A DNA stretch of 64,000 bases. It comes from Escherichia sp. ESNIH1. GTDB lineage: Bacteria > Pseudomonadota > Gammaproteobacteria > Enterobacterales > Enterobacteriaceae. The position numbers were made by a program, and so were the translations under genes. The number at the start of each line of letters is the position of its first letter. Within the stretch, counting starts at the first letter, position 1. Of this stretch, positions 1 through 9,431 are shown piece after piece. Where the stretch lies: the NCBI GenBank assembly GCA_002918705.1, contig PQKR01000008.1, positions 62,001 through 126,000 on the forward strand, given 5' to 3'. The notes beneath the pieces are model-generated. The model saw nothing but the letters and a program-made list of their open reading frames with translations, searched no databases and was not told the origin of the DNA.

Positions 1-118
<118 letters not shown>

Positions 119-150
119 CTATTCTTAAAAAAGGTTAAAAGGTAAACGAC

Positions 151-372
<222 letters not shown>

Positions 373-441
373 TTAATAAACGAAACAAAGGCGAACCAGA
401 CCCGTGAGCTTGTGGCCCACAGGTATGATTACTTGATGGCC

Positions 442-987
<546 letters not shown>

Positions 988-2916
988 TTATTCCTCCAGT
1001 TGTTGAAGACTGCGGCTGCGAATCTCTTGTTGCAGCTTCTCGATAACATCATTTACGTCCAGGCTACCCAGGTCTTTACCGCGACGGGTACGCACGGCAA
1101 CTTTGCCGGCCTCAACCTCTTTGTCACCACAAACCAGCATATAAGGGACACGACGTAAAGTGTGCTCGCGGATTTTAAAGCCAATCTTCTCGTTTCTCAA
1201 GTCCGCTTTTACACGAATGCCCGCATTTTGTAGTTTCTGCGTCAATTCGTTAACGTAATCAGCCTGAGAATCGGTGATGTTCATGACTACAACCTGCACT
1301 GGCGCAAGCCAGGTCGGGAAGAAGCCCGCAAACTCTTCGGTCAGGATGCCGATAAAGCGCTCCAGCGACCCAAGAATGGCGCGGTGGATCATAACTGGCA
1401 CCTGGCGCTCGTTGTTTTCGCCCACGTAAGAGGCACTCAAACGAGACGGCAGAGAGAAGTCCAGCTGTACCGTACCGCACTGCCAAGCACGATCGAGGCA
1501 GTCATACAGGGTAAATTCAATTTTCGGACCGTAGAACGCGCCTTCACCCAGCTGATACTCAAACGGGATGTTGTTCTCTTCCAGCGCGACTGCTAAATCC
1601 GCCTCAGCACGATCCCACATCTCGTCGCTGCCGATACGCTTTTCCGGACGAGTGGAGAGCTTGACGACGATCTTCTCGAAGCCAAAGGTGCTGTACATAT
1701 CGTAGACCATACGAATACAGGCGTTCACTTCATCACGCACCTGCTCTTCCGTACAGAAGATGTGGGCGTCATCCTGAGTGAACCCGCGCACGCGCATCAG
1801 GCCGTGCAACGCGCCCGACGGCTCGTTACGGTGGCAGCTACCAAACTCCGCCATACGTAATGGCAGGTCGCGGTAGGATTTTAGACCCTGATTGAAAATT
1901 TGCACGTGGCCTGGGCAGTTCATGGGCTTGATGCAGTACTCACGGTTCTCTGAGGAGGTGGTGAACATTGCATCTTTGTAGTTGTCCCAGTGGCCGGTTT
2001 TTTCCCACAGCACACGGTCCATCATGAACGGGCCTTTCACTTCCTGATACTGATACGCTTTCAGCTTAGAGCGAACAAAGGTCTCCAGCTCACGGAAGAT
2101 AGTCCAGCCGTCATTGTGCCAGAAAACCATACCTGGCGCCTCTTCCTGCATGTGATACAGGTCGAGCTGTTTACCAATTTTACGGTGGTCGCGTTTTGCG
2201 GCCTCTTCCAGACGCTGCAGATAGGCGTTTAACGCTTTTTTATCTGCCCACGCCGTACCGTAGATACGCTGCAGCATCTTATTATTGCTGTCGCCGCGCC
2301 AGTAGGCCCCTGCAATTTTCATCAGTTTGAAGTGATGGCAGAAGCGCATATTCGGCACATGCGGACCGCGGCACATGTCGATGTACTCTTCATGATGATA
2401 CAGACCAGGCCTGTCATCATGCGCGATATTTTCATCAAGAATGGTGACTTTGTAGCTTTCGCCGCGCGCAGCAAAGGTTTCACGCGCTTCGTGCCAGCTG
2501 ACCTTCTTCTTAATAACGTTGTAGTTAGTTTCGGCGAGCTCGTGCATACGCTTTTCGAGCGCGTCGATATCTTCCTGGGTCAGCGTATGGTCAAGATCGA
2601 TATCGTAGTAGAAGCCGTTATCAATAACCGGACCGATGGCCATTTTAGCATGAGGCCACAGCTGTTTAATGGCATGACCTAACAGGTGCGCACAGGAGTG
2701 GCGGATAATTTCCAGGCCATCTTCATCTTTGGCGGTAATAATCGCCAGCTGCGCATCGTTTTCGATAAGATCGCTGGCATCGACCAGCTCGCCGTTAACG
2801 CGACCGGCAATGCAGGCTTTCGCCAGACCAGGGCCGATATCAAGGGCAACATCCATTGGGCTAACAGGGCGATCGAACTGGCGTTGGCTGCCGTCAGGAA
2901 GGGTAATTACAGGCAT
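988..2916 (-). CDS. thrS: Threonyl-tRNA synthetase
   Basis: A 642-residue class II synthetase, the same length as E. coli ThrRS, which charges tRNA-Thr in the cytoplasm. An N-terminal TGS domain (about 1-60) is followed by the editing domain with [12 protein letters not shown] near residue 73, then the catalytic core with motif-2 region [18 protein letters not shown], and a C-terminal anticodon-binding domain. The start MPVITLPDG at 2916 follows GAGG at the right distance; the longer frame from 2949 runs through the operator hairpin and is rejected. The gene lies upstream of infC-rpmI-rplT on the same strand. Confidence 0.98.
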   Translation of the reverse strand: MPVITLPDGSQRQFDRPVSPMDVALDIGPGLAKACIAGRVNGELVDASDLIENDAQLAIITAKDEDGLEIIRHSCAHLLGHAIKQLWPHAKMAIGPVIDNGFYYDIDLDHTLTQEDIDALEKRMHELAETNYNVIKKKVSWHEARETFAARGESYKVTILDENIAHDDRPGLYHHEEYIDMCRGPHVPNMRFCHHFKLMKIAGAYWRGDSNNKMLQRIYGTAWADKKALNAYLQRLEEAAKRDHRKIGKQLDLYHMQEEAPGMVFWHNDGWTIFRELETFVRSKLKAYQYQEVKGPFMMDRVLWEKTGHWDNYKDAMFTTSSENREYCIKPMNCPGHVQIFNQGLKSYRDLPLRMAEFGSCHRNEPSGALHGLMRVRGFTQDDAHIFCTEEQVRDEVNACIRMVYDMYSTFGFEKIVVKLSTRPEKRIGSDEMWDRAEADLAVALEENNIPFEYQLGEGAFYGPKIEFTLYDCLDRAWQCGTVQLDFSLPSRLSASYVGENNERQVPVMIHRAILGSLERFIGILTEEFAGFFPTWLAPVQVVVMNITDSQADYVNELTQKLQNAGIRVKADLRNEKIGFKIREHTLRRVPYMLVCGDKEVEAGKVAVRTRRGKDLGSLDVNDVIEKLQQEIRSRSLQQLEE

Positions 2917-3360
2917 GTGAGATCCTCTATTTGCAGTGGTGACCCACACGAAAGGTCACATACAAAACTATTTTTCAAATTATTATCAACGACTTAAAGC
3001 AAGTTTTCGTCTTCACTCTGACAAATTTGTACAGAAATCACCCTGTACCCTGCTCGGCTGTTGATAAGCTCACCTCTGATACTACACGTCTAATCAGTGA
3101 GTTAAAAGGCTAGCGTTGCATTCTATTAACTATTGGGTCTGCGTGAGCTATTTTAAAGGGGAGCATCAGGCCGGTTGTAATAAATGTGTAAAATTAAAAA
3201 CTGAAACGCATTATCAATAAAAGTAATAACGTTTATTAAATGAATAAATCTGCGCGTGGTAGAAATCTTGACAAAAAAAGCGCTATTTATCTGACGATAT
3301 ATCCCTCAAAAGCAAATAGACGTGTTAGGGTGAGTTTCCACTCAACGGACTGGAGGGGTT
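2917..3360. other. Intergenic region, thrS leader and AT-rich spacer
   Basis: Between thrS and the small zinc-ribbon frame. The first ~80 bases hold the thrS leader and operator. The rest is AT-rich and has no convincing reading frame. A TTGACA stands at 3268-3273 (plus strand), but no -10 hexamer sits at 16-18 bases from it; the best TA-rich run (GATATAT, near 3296) is too far away, so a promoter for the downstream frame is only possible. arpB, which follows thrS in E. coli, is absent. Confidence 0.5.
2939..2959 (-). promoter_or_regulatory. thrS translational operator hairpin (tRNA-Thr anticodon mimic)
   Basis: In the thrS leader, GTGACC and GGTCAC form a six-base-pair stem around the loop TTTCGTGTG (minus strand), 23 bases upstream of the start codon. 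The loop carries CGT, a threonine anticodon. In E. coli such a leader arm mimics tRNA-Thr so that ThrRS represses its own translation. The arm is seen directly; its function is carried over from E. coli. Confidence 0.75.
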
Positions 3361-3534
3361 ATCCCAAACCTCAAATTTCAGTGTCCCGTCTGCAATGGCT
3401 TTAGGTTTCAGTTTTCAGTGCACAACGCTGAGAAAAAGCTGCCACATGGCGCAGTTTGCGCGACCTGTGGGGAACGCCTTACCGCATCAATGTGCATTCC
3501 CACAAGCAAGCTGGTGAATAAAGTGACAGGTTAA
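3361..3534 (+). CDS. Small zinc-ribbon protein, apparent AUC start
   Basis: A 57-codon frame with two cysteine knuckles, CPVC at residues 8-11 and CATC at 33-36, spaced as in a zinc ribbon; a further Cys is at 45. The frame is open only from the TGA at 3331-3333 and contains no ATG, GTG or TTG before the first knuckle. A strong Shine-Dalgarno (GGAGGGG, 3352-3358) sits 4 bases before ATC CCA AAC CTC, so AUC at 3361 is the natural start. A hairpin with a T-run follows the stop directly. The family was not recognised. It may be a true AUC-initiated gene, or a gene inactivated by an ATG-to-ATC change. Codon use and framing look protein-coding. Confidence 0.55.
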   Translation: MPNLKFQCPVCNGFRFQFSVHNAEKKLPHGAVCATCGERLTASMCIPTSKLVNKVTG

Positions 3535-3536
3535 AT

Positions 3537-3559
3537 AAAGGCTTCGCAAGAGGCCTTTT
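3537..3559 (+). terminator. Intrinsic terminator after the zinc-ribbon frame
   Basis: AAAGGC and GCCTTT pair around a ten-base loop and are followed by TTTTC. It begins three bases after the stop of the small zinc-ribbon frame, which supports that frame being a transcribed unit. Convergent fumD ends just beyond it. Confidence 0.6.
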
Positions 3560-3565
3560 CACTTT

Positions 3566-3787
3566 TCAGCCTTTACCTTCTGGAACAAGCGCATTAATTA
3601 CCGTCTCCATTGCCTGACGCGTTAACTCAGCACGTTTAATTCGCTGGTTCGCCAGCGCTGTACGCAGCACGCCGGCAATCACAATATGCTTCGGCTCCTG
3701 ACCTAAATCACGCATCTCCAGCACAACCTTACCCACTACGCGGCACATCTCATCATACAGCTCGCTCTCTTTTGCCTGGTTACCCAT
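3566..3787 (-). CDS. fumD: FumD-family small protein (YdhZ)
   Basis: A 73-residue protein matching E. coli FumD/YdhZ (about 69 residues) almost word for word in the core, for example VVGKVVLEMRDLGQEPKHIV and the following AGVLRTALAN. The start at 3787 is preceded by GAGGG at five bases; a longer frame from 3832 has no such site and lacks conservation. In E. coli it is described as a minor fumarase or accessory protein; the mechanism is not evident from sequence. In E. coli it lies elsewhere (by ydhY), so its place between thrS and a flagellin gene marks a rearranged, accessory stretch. Confidence 0.85.
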   Translation of the reverse strand: MGNQAKESELYDEMCRVVGKVVLEMRDLGQEPKHIVIAGVLRTALANQRIKRAELTRQAMETVINALVPEGKG

Positions 3788-3928
3788 TGTGCCCTCTTTT
3801 CGTTTGTCTCTGAATTTAAAGGCATAGCACACCGAAAAACCCTGCTAACGTCAAGCGATCCGGCGCACTATCCCGATAAATAGGCGACTGCATGCCCGAC
3901 GCTACCGTTTTTCGTAGGGCCTATTTTT

Positions 3929-3955
3929 TAAAGTTAAGCCAAATTTTGCCGATGA
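3929..3955 (+). promoter_or_regulatory. Sigma-28 (FliA) promoter of the lone flagellin gene
   Basis: TAAAGTTA, an 11-base spacer, then GCCGATGA. This fits the flagellar class-3 consensus (TAAAGTTT-N11-GCCGATAA) with one mismatch in each half and the exact spacing. It ends 39 bases before the flagellin start codon. It ties expression of this gene to FliA and so to late flagellar assembly, although no other flagellar gene is in the window. Confidence 0.88.
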
Positions 3956-3994
3956 TATAACCTACATTGGGCAAACAGCATCGCGACACAACAC

Positions 3995-5446
3995 ATGCAA
4001 TCGATAAATCATAACGCTATTGCAGGCCTCAGTCTCAAAGCCCGGTCGGGAACCTCATCGATTCTTCAGCAATCGATCGAAAGGCTCGCGTCCGGACTGC
4101 GGATTAATGGTGCAAAGGATGATGCCGCAGGTCTCGCTATTGCCAATCGGATGGGCGCAAACATAAATGCTGACACGGTGGTTTCCCGCGGGCTGGATGA
4201 TGCCATCAGCCTGGCGCAAACCGCAGAGAGCAGCCTCGGTTCGATAAGCTCAATGCTTATTCGGGCTAAGGGTCTTGCTATCCAGTCGGTGAACGACTCG
4301 CTCTCAGAGAGCGATCGCGCCAGTATTCAAAATGAATTCGCCTCTCTTCTCGCCGGGATCGACAGTATCTCTGAAGGGACGGAGATCTTTGGCCTTTACC
4401 CGCTGGCTACTGAAAATCCCGAGCTGCCGCCAGCGCTACTCGGCAATGTCGCTCCGGTAAATACCAAATTCCCGGTGGCGAACAAGGATTACTCCTTTAG
4501 CTCAGGCATCATTCCGCTGGCCTATATTCCGGCCGGTTCCACCAATATTGCCATTACCATCAACTCCCTTGGCGCGGATGATGATATTCAGCTCTTTACC
4601 CGCGACGGTAAACATCTGGCAGGCACGCCGATTAACGGCAGCGATCCGGATTACACCTGGGTGAGCAATAACATCACTGACGCCGCCAGCGCAGATACGC
4701 GCTTGCTTTCGCAAGCTAACGGTTTCCAGAGTGGCGCCACGTATGATGACTCCATGCTGATCGAAGGCGGCGCGGCCTGGGATATCAACGGCAGCGATTC
4801 ACTAAGCTATAACGGTATGAACATCACCTATAGCGGGGACGGTGACCGCTATGAGGACAGTACTTCCGGTGGCTTTAACGACGGTAATAACGGTACGAAT
4901 CTGCTGGAACGGGTGACGATTGATAATGTCACTGAGGATTTGATCGTGGTCGTGGTAGGTAATGGTTCATTTACCAGTAAGCTGACCTGGGGAAATCTGG
5001 AGGCACCTACTGCCCAGCCGACCGCGCCACCGAAGAAGAGTATCCCTTATCAGGTAGTCACCAGCGCCAACTTTGGCGATCAAATCGAGACAACGACGCT
5101 GGAAACGACCCCGGCTGATACCAAAACGCTGGGTATCAATGACGCTCGGCTGGATACCGTCCAGTCGGCTCGCTCGGCGATGGGTTCGCTCGACAGGGCA
5201 TTGGCAAAGGTTGACGGTTATCGCTCGCAGTACGGCGCTGCCATTAACCGTTTTGAGTCCAGCAAGTCGGTACTGGCGCAGCAGAAAATTGCGACGCAGT
5301 CCGCGCAGAGCCGGATCCAGGATGCTGATTATGCTTTAGAAACCAGCAAAATGCTTAAAGCGCAAATTTTGCAGGAGAGTCAAAACGCAGTGCTGAAAAT
5401 AGCAAATCAGGCTCCCCAGAATTTACTCGCATTATTGCGCGGGTAG
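3995..5446 (+). CDS. Flagellin-like protein with beta-rich central insert
   Basis: A 483-residue protein with the two coiled ends of flagellin. The N-terminal D0/D1 part (1-133) includes SIERLASGLRINGAKDDAAG, and the C-terminal D1/D0 part (about 378-483) ends IANQAPQNLLALLRG. These ends polymerise into the filament. Between them, residues ~140-350 form a Gly/Asp/Ser-rich, strand-prone region (for example IPAGSTNIAITINSLGADDD) unlike D2/D3 of FliC; it resembles PPC- or P-domain-like jelly rolls, but this is only an impression. A Pro/Thr-rich linker (337-350) closes it. The gene stands alone with its own sigma-28 promoter and terminator and a weak Shine-Dalgarno. It may be a minor or alternative flagellin. 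The export chaperone and filament genes must lie elsewhere. Confidence 0.85.
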   Translation: MQSINHNAIAGLSLKARSGTSSILQQSIERLASGLRINGAKDDAAGLAIANRMGANINADTVVSRGLDDAISLAQTAESSLGSISSMLIRAKGLAIQSVNDSLSESDRASIQNEFASLLAGIDSISEGTEIFGLYPLATENPELPPALLGNVAPVNTKFPVANKDYSFSSGIIPLAYIPAGSTNIAITINSLGADDDIQLFTRDGKHLAGTPINGSDPDYTWVSNNITDAASADTRLLSQANGFQSGATYDDSMLIEGGAAWDINGSDSLSYNGMNITYSGDGDRYEDSTSGGFNDGNNGTNLLERVTIDNVTEDLIVVVVGNGSFTSKLTWGNLEAPTAQPTAPPKKSIPYQVVTSANFGDQIETTTLETTPADTKTLGINDARLDTVQSARSAMGSLDRALAKVDGYRSQYGAAINRFESSKSVLAQQKIATQSAQSRIQDADYALETSKMLKAQILQESQNAVLKIANQAPQNLLALLRG

Positions 5447-5526
5447 CGGGTTTGCTTTCAGAATTATCTGCAGCAGTAAAAAGAGTGTAATTAGAAAACT
5501 TTACATAGCATGACATACTATAAAAA

Positions 5527-5554
5527 AAACCGGGACAGCACGCTCCGGTTTTTT
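5527..5554 (+). terminator. Intrinsic terminator of the flagellin gene
   Basis: AAACCGG and CCGGTTT form a stem, followed by six T residues, 80 bases after the flagellin stop. The A-run on the other side would let it also work on the minus strand for the small exported-protein gene. Confidence 0.8.
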
Positions 5555-5611
5555 ACTTAGTCAGGCAGCGACATGAATGAGAAATAACAGGGTTTGTTAA
5601 AGGTTACCAAA

Positions 5612-5845
5612 TTAATACCATTCACCGGCTACCAGCGTATGCACGTCGAAAGCATCATCGGTAGAACGTCCCGTATTCTGCGAGCCGGGCTGAATATTCG
5701 AACCCGCTTCAATGTCTGCGGCGTTGAACGTAGCGCTTGGGTAGGTAGTTTGACTGGCAGTGTTATAGCTTGGCTGAGCCGCGAATGCGCCAAATGAGAG
5801 TGCGGAAAGCACCGTGGCGGCGGCGAGTGTTTTGATTGTTTTCAT
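5612..5845 (-). CDS. Small exported protein of unknown function
   Basis: A 77-residue protein with a clear signal peptide (MKTIKTLAAATVLSALSFGAFA, cleavage after AFA) and a mature part of about 55 residues rich in Ser, Thr, Asn and Gln with no cysteines. The signal sequence resembles that of the BhsA/McbA (DUF1471) stress proteins, but the mature part does not show that family's core. A Shine-Dalgarno (AGAAGAA) precedes the ATG. A CRP-like palindrome lies about 70 bases upstream. The family was not recognised. Periplasmic location is inferred from the signal peptide. Confidence 0.75.
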   Translation of the reverse strand: MKTIKTLAAATVLSALSFGAFAAQPSYNTASQTTYPSATFNAADIEAGSNIQPGSQNTGRSTDDAFDVHTLVAGEWY

Positions 5846-5911
5846 AATGTTTCTTCTCTATTTGAATTAATACATTACTGCGGAGGCTATTTTTTTGCCT
5901 GTGGGTAAAGT

Positions 5912-5927
5912 GTAGATCTAGATCACA
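5912..5927. promoter_or_regulatory. Possible CRP-type site upstream of the small exported-protein gene
   Basis: GTAGA-TCTAGA-TCACA: the right half-site is perfect for CRP (TCACA) and the left is degenerate. The surrounding 25 bases, from AAAGTGTAGATC to the mirrored ATCACACTTT, are almost a palindrome. It lies 67 bases upstream of the small exported-protein start. Another regulator with a palindromic site is possible. Confidence 0.35.
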
Positions 5928-6107
5928 CTTTTGCCTAGTCAGTTTATTTATCAGAAAGTGTCAAATAAATTGAATGTGTTGCAACAGATGAAATTAAGGA
6001 GAGAAAAAGGAGAAACACTTTTCTGAGGGAAATAAAACGTAGTTGCAGGATTAAATAGCACGAAAAGATAATTTCGAAGCGGGCCGGAATAACCGGCCCA
6101 AAATCAA

Positions 6108-6866
6108 TTACATTTTATAGCCCAGCGAAACGACGGTACGACGATCGGTGTGCTCCGGTGCCGATGCCGGCGGCTCCGAGTTCCACGTTACGTTGTAGGC
6201 CACCTTCAGGCCGAAGTGTTCGTTGATCGCCACGTTAAGTGCGGTCTCGGAGTTGACGGTAGTATCGTCTGCGCCAAATACCGATACGCCCTGAGTGAAT
6301 TTGGCGTTGTCGGTAAACTGCCAGGTGTACGCACCGGAGGCATAGCCCAGCGGCTGGGTTTCGCTGTCGCCGTCGGTGTACTCGTCGTAACGGACACCCG
6401 GACCGAATTCAAAACGCAGGCTATGTACCGGACCATTGAGGAACTGACGACCATAACCGGCTGTGAGGATATCACGCTGACGATAGCCGTTGTAGCGATC
6501 GGTGAGCCAGCTTGCCTGGCCAAAAACGTAGTCAACGTCGGTCACGTTATAACGCGCACGACCGCCCACTGCATATTTTTCTGAAGAGCGCTCATCGTTA
6601 GAAGAGGTATTGCTGGCGTTTCCCCAGAGTGACCATGCGGTCGTGTTGCCGTACCAGGTCAGCGTTGAGTCAGCGGTCAGGGAGGAACTTTTCGTGTTAC
6701 CTGACTGGTTCAGGTAGCCCGCATTCACATTACCTTCGAAGGGTTTCTGTGCTGAGGAGGGATCGTCCATGACAGTAAAAACGGTATCATCTGCGGCAGC
6801 ATTCATTGACGCAAGCACGCCTCCCGCCAGGATAACTACAGCGGGTACTGTCTTCAAAAGCTTCAT
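6108..6866 (-). CDS. ydiY: YdiY family outer-membrane-like protein (DUF481)
   Basis: A 252-residue protein, as long as E. coli YdiY. The signal peptide (1-25, ending NAAA) is followed by a DUF481 beta-barrel pattern of alternating aromatic and polar strands (GNVNAGYLNQSGNTKSSS, SLRFEFGPGVRYDEYT) and a C-terminal aromatic-hydrophobic strand ending LGYKM, typical of outer-membrane barrels. The function is unknown; E. coli YdiY is acid-inducible. It is transcribed away from pfkB, as in E. coli. A GGGCCGG-AATAA-CCGGCCC hairpin lies just beyond its stop (6081-6099) without a good T-run. Confidence 0.92.
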   Translation of the reverse strand: MKLLKTVPAVVILAGGVLASMNAAADDTVFTVMDDPSSAQKPFEGNVNAGYLNQSGNTKSSSLTADSTLTWYGNTTAWSLWGNASNTSSNDERSSEKYAVGGRARYNVTDVDYVFGQASWLTDRYNGYRQRDILTAGYGRQFLNGPVHSLRFEFGPGVRYDEYTDGDSETQPLGYASGAYTWQFTDNAKFTQGVSVFGADDTTVNSETALNVAINEHFGLKVAYNVTWNSEPPASAPEHTDRRTVVSLGYKM

Positions 6867-7157
6867 TTATAAAGAGTCCGTACAGCAAAAAAAAGAGGAC
6901 CTACGGTCCTGGAAACTTCCTTCAGGATCAATGTTTAGCAATCTGAAGAAAGGTAACAAATTATAAAAAGGCTCAAATAACATAGCAATGTATTCTTATT
7001 TCGTTTTTTGAATAAGAGGCCTCCCAAACCCCTAATAAACGTATAATGCCCTCCCCTGACGCTTATACGTATTTATTCGTAAAATCATGCTGTTATTTAC
7101 TTTCCCTTCCCGCAATTCAGTGCCAGGCTTAGGGCAACCACGCGAAAGGAGATGAAA

Positions 7158-8090
7158 ATGACAGCAGTCTTTACTCTGACTCTGGCCCCGTCGCTGGACA
7201 GCGCGACGTTGACTCCCCAGATCTATCCCGAAGGCAAGCTACGCTGCACCACGCCAGTTTTTGAACCCGGCGGCGGTGGAATTAACGTCGCTCGGGCCAT
7301 CGTGCACCTTGGCGGACGCGCCACGGCCATCTTCCCTGCCGGTGGCGCAACGGGAGAACATCTTACCGCCCTGCTGGCCGATGAGAAGGTCACGACTATT
7401 CAGGTCGCCACGCATGACTGGACGCGGCAGAACCTGCACGTACACGTTGAGTCCAGCGGCGAGCAGTACCGCTTTGTGATGCCGGGTGCCGCGCTGAGCG
7501 ACGACGAATTCCGCCAGCTGGAGAAGCAGGTGCTCACAATAGAGAGCGGTTCACTGCTGGTGATCAGTGGCAGCCTACCGCCGGGCGTCAGGGTAGAAAA
7601 AATGAGCCAGCTGATTAAGGCTGCGCGGGACAACGGCATCCGCTGCATCGTTGACAGTTCCGGTGAGGCGCTGGCCGCGGCCCTGGAGATTGGCGGCATC
7701 GAGCTGGTGAAGCCGAACCAAAAGGAGCTGGCCGCGCTGGTCGGCCGGGACCTCACTCAGCCAGACGACGTCCGCAAAGCCGCCCAGGAGTTGGTCAACA
7801 GCGGCAAGGCAAAGCGTGTGGTGGTCTCCCTCGGTCCGCAGGGCGCGCTGGGAGTAGATGAACAGCAGTGTGTCCAGGTGGTTCCTCCTCCGGTAAAAAG
7901 CCAGAGTACGGTGGGCGCAGGTGACAGCATGGTAGGGGCAATGACGCTCAAGCTCGCAGAGAACGCCTCGCTGGAGGATATGGTGCGCTTTGGCGTTGCT
8001 GCTGGCAGCGCGGCGACGATCAACCACGGGACACGCCTCTGCGCTCAGGAAGATACCCAAAAAATATATGATTATCTGTGCCGGAAATGA
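7158..8090 (+). CDS. pfkB: 6-phosphofructokinase isozyme 2
   Basis: A 310-residue PfkB/ribokinase-family sugar kinase that phosphorylates fructose 6-phosphate in glycolysis. It has the GGGGINVARA motif near residue 37 and the C-terminal VGAGDSMVGAM motif with the catalytic Asp; KPNQKEL and VSLGPQGAL nucleotide-site motifs are present. Two ATGs lie six bases apart. The AGGAG ends directly against the first, so the second (7158), with six bases of spacing, is chosen; this gives near the E. coli length (309). ydiZ follows on the same strand after 57 bases. Confidence 0.97.
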   Translation: MTAVFTLTLAPSLDSATLTPQIYPEGKLRCTTPVFEPGGGGINVARAIVHLGGRATAIFPAGGATGEHLTALLADEKVTTIQVATHDWTRQNLHVHVESSGEQYRFVMPGAALSDDEFRQLEKQVLTIESGSLLVISGSLPPGVRVEKMSQLIKAARDNGIRCIVDSSGEALAAALEIGGIELVKPNQKELAALVGRDLTQPDDVRKAAQELVNSGKAKRVVVSLGPQGALGVDEQQCVQVVPPPVKSQSTVGAGDSMVGAMTLKLAENASLEDMVRFGVAAGSAATINHGTRLCAQEDTQKIYDYLCRK

Positions 8091-8147
8091 TAATCGCCTA
8101 TCAAAAAAGTGTTGCATTAACAATGTGTAATGACAAAGAGGTGACCT

Positions 8148-8441
8148 ATGGCCAGTGGGGATATCACTCGCTACGTAATAACGGTAAAGTTTCACGAGCA
8201 TAGCTTGGCTGAAATCAACGAACTTAATAACACCTTCACGCTTGCCGGGTATCTACTCACCCTGAGCGATGACGACGGCAAGGTCCATGAGCTGGGAACC
8301 AATACGTTTGGCCTGGTGAGTCCGCTGAGTGAAGAGGAGATTAAGGCGCATGCGCTGGCGCTGGCAGAGAGCGCGCTTGATCGGCAGCCCGATATTGACG
8401 TTACGACCTGGGAGAACTGGCTGACGGCACAGCAGCAATAA
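8148..8441 (+). CDS. ydiZ: YdiZ family protein of unknown function
   Basis: A 97-residue soluble acidic protein that matches E. coli YdiZ in length, position after pfkB and core sequence (VKFHEHSLAEINELN, AGYLLTLSDDDGKVHELG). An AGAGGTGA site precedes the ATG. There are no transmembrane segments and no recognisable catalytic motif. Its position suggests co-transcription with pfkB. The role is unknown. Confidence 0.9.
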   Translation: MASGDITRYVITVKFHEHSLAEINELNNTFTLAGYLLTLSDDDGKVHELGTNTFGLVSPLSEEEIKAHALALAESALDRQPDIDVTTWENWLTAQQQ

Positions 8442-8544
8442 GTGCCATCGCGCTTGCCTGACCTCCAGGCTGTGCGCAAAATCGTATTTTACGCTGCGTT
8501 AGCGCGCTAACCTTTAATCTGGCAGATTGCAGGGGAGAGAGAGC

Positions 8545-9405
8545 ATGTGGCAAGCCGTTAGTCGTCTATTAAGCGAGCAGCTGGGTGAAGGTGAAATCGA
8601 GCTGCGCAATGAACTGCCGGGTGGAGAGATCCATGCCGCATGGCATATCCGCTTCGGTGGTCGCGATCTGTTTGTGAAGTGTGATGAACGCGAAATGCTG
8701 CCTATCTTCACTGCTGAGGCAGATCAGCTTGAGCTTCTGGCACGCAGCCGTACGGTCAGCGTCCCGGAGGTGGCGGCAGTCGGCAGCGATCGCGACTACA
8801 GTTTTTTAGTCATGGAATATCTCCCTCCCCGCCCGCTGGACGCGCATAACGCTTTTTTGCTCGGCCAGCAGCTGGCGCGACTGCACCAGTGGAGTGAGCA
8901 GCCGCAGTTTGGCCTCGACTTCGATAACGATCTCTCTACCACCCCGCAGCCAAATGCCTGGCAGCGTCGCTGGTCAACCTTTTTTGCCGAGCAGCGTATC
9001 GGCTGGCAGCTTGAGCTGGCTGCGGAAAAGGGGCTGGCGTTTGGCAATATTGATGCCATTGTCGAGCATATCCAGCAGCGCCTCGCCTCCCACCAGCCGC
9101 AGCCTTCTTTACTGCATGGCGATCTCTGGTCAAACAACTGCGCGCTTGGCCCGCACGGCCCCTACATTTTTGATCCGGCCTGCTACTGGGGCGACAGAGA
9201 GTGCGATCTGGCGATGCTGCCGCTCCATCCGGAGCAGCCGCCGCAGATCTATGATGGCTATCAGGCGGTGTTGCCGCTGCCGAACGGCTTTCTTGAGCGC
9301 CAGCCGGTCTATCAGCTCTATACGCTGTTTAACCGGGCGATACTCTTTGGTGGGCAGCACCTGGTAACGGCCCAGCAGTCGCTGGACAGGATCCTGGCCG
9401 CTTAG
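8545..9405 (+). CDS. yniA: Fructosamine/ketoamine kinase family protein
   Basis: A 286-residue protein equal in length to E. coli YniA, of the fructosamine kinase group within the aminoglycoside phosphotransferase fold. The Brenner-type catalytic motif is LLHGDLWSNNCALG (near residue 195), followed by the metal-binding segment FDPACYWGDRECDLAM. It probably phosphorylates ketoamines or a related sugar, aiding deglycation; the substrate is inferred from family. The start at 8545 is used because conservation begins MWQAVSRLL and a GGGGAGAGAG site precedes it. The ATG six codons earlier is rejected. Confidence 0.95.
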   Translation: MWQAVSRLLSEQLGEGEIELRNELPGGEIHAAWHIRFGGRDLFVKCDEREMLPIFTAEADQLELLARSRTVSVPEVAAVGSDRDYSFLVMEYLPPRPLDAHNAFLLGQQLARLHQWSEQPQFGLDFDNDLSTTPQPNAWQRRWSTFFAEQRIGWQLELAAEKGLAFGNIDAIVEHIQQRLASHQPQPSLLHGDLWSNNCALGPHGPYIFDPACYWGDRECDLAMLPLHPEQPPQIYDGYQAVLPLPNGFLERQPVYQLYTLFNRAILFGGQHLVTAQQSLDRILAA

Positions 9406-9431
9406 TCAGCGCGGCCAGGCTTGCGTTGCGG

